From Treponema sp. (GTDB lineage: Bacteria; Spirochaetota; Spirochaetia; Treponematales; Breznakiellaceae): a DNA stretch of 6,128 nucleotides. The DNA lies in assembly GCA_031255815.1 (NCBI GenBank), contig JAIRRU010000305.1, positions 1 through 6,128 of the forward strand, in the 5' to 3' direction. This document shows, piece after piece, positions 5,126 to 6,128 of the stretch (its first letter is position 1; every line of letters starts with the position of its first letter). Both the position numbers and the translations under genes were made by a program. The notes under the pieces are model-generated. The model worked only from the letters and a program-made list of their open reading frames with translations, searched no databases and was not told the origin of the DNA.

Positions 5126-6128
5126 ACTTTAACACAACTTCCGTCCTGCCGAAGCCGCCGAGTTCGGGACGGGAGAAATAGTAATCCGCTACGGCTTTTT
5201 CGTTGCGGAGGTAATCGTGAACGCCCTTCTGAAGCACCCCCTCCCCTTTTCCGTGGATGACGGCGAACTCGCGCATCCCGGCCAGCACCGCGGCGTCTAT
5301 CTGGCGGCGCAGGGCTTCCAGGGCCTCTTCCAGGCGCATGCCCCGGAGGGAGAGTTCCATCCGCGGGCCCTGGGGGCTGGCGAGATCCACGGAGGCCGCC
5401 AGGGGCTTGGGGGCGGCCTTCTCCGGGGCCAGGGGGATCAGATCCCTTTCGTCCATACTCAGCTTGAGGGAGCCGATCTCCACGATCCAGGCGGCGCCGG
5501 AGGCGTTCCGGCGGTCAAGCCGCAGGATCCGGCCCCGGCGCCCGTACTCCCCGGCAAGCACCTCCGCGCCCGGTTCCAGGACGGGGGGATCCCCCGCTTC
5601 CCCCGTGCCGACCCTGCGGCGATCCCCGGCGATACCCGCCCGCTCTGCCTTTAGCGCCGCGTCTTCGGCCTCAACGGCCTCTTCCAGATTCCGGAGGAAT
5701 TCCTTTACCTTCAGGGTCTTTTCCCGGGAAAGCTCCCCCTCCCGCACTTCCCGCACCAGGTTCTCCAGGGTCTTCCGGCTCTCCGCCAGCAGGGCCTCCA
5801 GGCGGCCAAGCAGCCCCGCCTTGAGTTCCGCCTCCTTCTGGCGCAGCTTGAGTTCCCGGAGATCCGCCTTCCGCCGATCCTCCCGGAGCCGCAGTTCCTC
5901 GGCCCGGGCCTGTTCCCTGGCGGAGCCCAGTTCCTGGTGTTTCTCCTTAAGCCCGGTGATCAGGGCGGAAACATCGGAACGGCCCTCGGCCAGGTAGGAT
6001 CGGGCCCGGCCGACGATATCCGGATGGAGCCCGTTCCGGGCGGCAATGTCCAGGGCGCGGCTTTCCCCGGGTATGCCCATCAGGATCCGGTAGGTGGGGG
6101 AGAGGGTCCGGCCGTCAAATTCCATGGA
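5124..6128 (-). CDS. mutS2: MutS2 ATPase/nuclease, C-terminal part
   Basis: This is the last 334 codons of a gene cut by the right edge; a full MutS2 is usually about 780-800 residues. The visible part opens with SMEFDGRTLSPTYRILMGIP, the end of the MutS-type ATPase domain, so the Met at 6125 is internal and not a start. A long Arg/Glu/Leu-rich coiled coil follows (about residues 50-160 counted from that Met), then a KOW-like segment (about 185-232) and a C-terminal Smr domain (256-333) with IHGKGEG and the final GGFGRTEVVLK. MutS2 acts on branched DNA to suppress recombination and, in Bacillus, on collided ribosomes. The Smr motif usually written LDLRG reads LSLRG here, losing the Asp. The gene is separated from the URO-D gene by 102 bases. 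Confidence 0.93.
   Translation of the reverse strand, partial: SMEFDGRTLSPTYRILMGIPGESRALDIAARNGLHPDIVGRARSYLAEGRSDVSALITGLKEKHQELGSAREQARAEELRLREDRRKADLRELKLRQKEAELKAGLLGRLEALLAESRKTLENLVREVREGELSREKTLKVKEFLRNLEEAVEAEDAALKAERAGIAGDRRRVGTGEAGDPPVLEPGAEVLAGEYGRRGRILRLDRRNASGAAWIVEIGSLKLSMDERDLIPLAPEKAAPKPLAASVDLASPQGPRMELSLRGMRLEEALEALRRQIDAAVLAGMREFAVIHGKGEGVLQKGVHDYLRNEKAVADYYFSRPELGGFGRTEVVLK

Noticed and set aside
5257..5997. A 246-codon Ser/Arg-rich open frame antisense to mutS2
   Set aside because: The composition is what the complement of an Arg/Glu/Leu-rich coiled coil gives; there is no domain and no ribosome binding site.

Overview
All six recognisable genes in this window lie on the minus strand, so they are transcribed from the right edge to the left. 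In that order they are: the 3' part of mutS2 (cut by the right edge), a uroporphyrinogen-decarboxylase-superfamily (URO-D/MtaA-like) protein, the large and small subunits of a 3-isopropylmalate-dehydratase-type enzyme (leuC, leuD), a two-transmembrane HAMP-GGDEF diguanylate cyclase, and a hot-dog acyl-CoA thioesterase. At the far left a further gene appears to start and leave the window. It is preceded by its own candidate promoter, a 16-codon leader ORF and a hairpin. No tRNA, rRNA, CRISPR array, insertion sequence or attachment site was found.

The organism is a bacterium with GC-rich genes and AT-richer intergenic gaps. The URO-D protein belongs to the anaerobe-associated branch that is expanded in gut spirochaetes, Clostridia and similar groups. 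The short-form LeuC/LeuD pair and a membrane GGDEF protein fit the same lifestyle. A treponeme-like spirochaete or another strict anaerobe is my best guess, from impression of the protein sequences only, and it is not proven by the window.

Layout: mutS2 ends at 5124. A 102-base gap holds three related 16-base units, two direct and one inverted, that form a strong hairpin. The URO-D gene has an excellent ribosome binding site. It is followed after 37 bases by leuC, with a perfect 8-bp stem-loop over the junction, and then after 42 bases by leuD, with a perfect 14-base palindrome in the gap. The three genes look like one operon. After a 57-base gap comes the GGDEF gene, whose stop codon is only 2 bases from the GTG start of the thioesterase gene, so those two are probably translationally coupled. 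The gap at the left edge (1-182) carries the control elements of the next gene.

Functionally, LeuC and LeuD form a [4Fe-4S] hydro-lyase heterodimer, formally in leucine biosynthesis. No leuA or leuB is present, so the substrate is not fixed by context. The URO-D protein is not HemE; it resembles cobamide methyltransferases but departs from the classical third zinc ligand. The GGDEF protein looks catalytically intact and carries the product-inhibition site. The most interesting signals are the leader-ORF/hairpin/start-codon arrangement at the left edge, the three-unit repeat upstream of the URO-D gene, and the pairing of the URO-D protein with leuCD.
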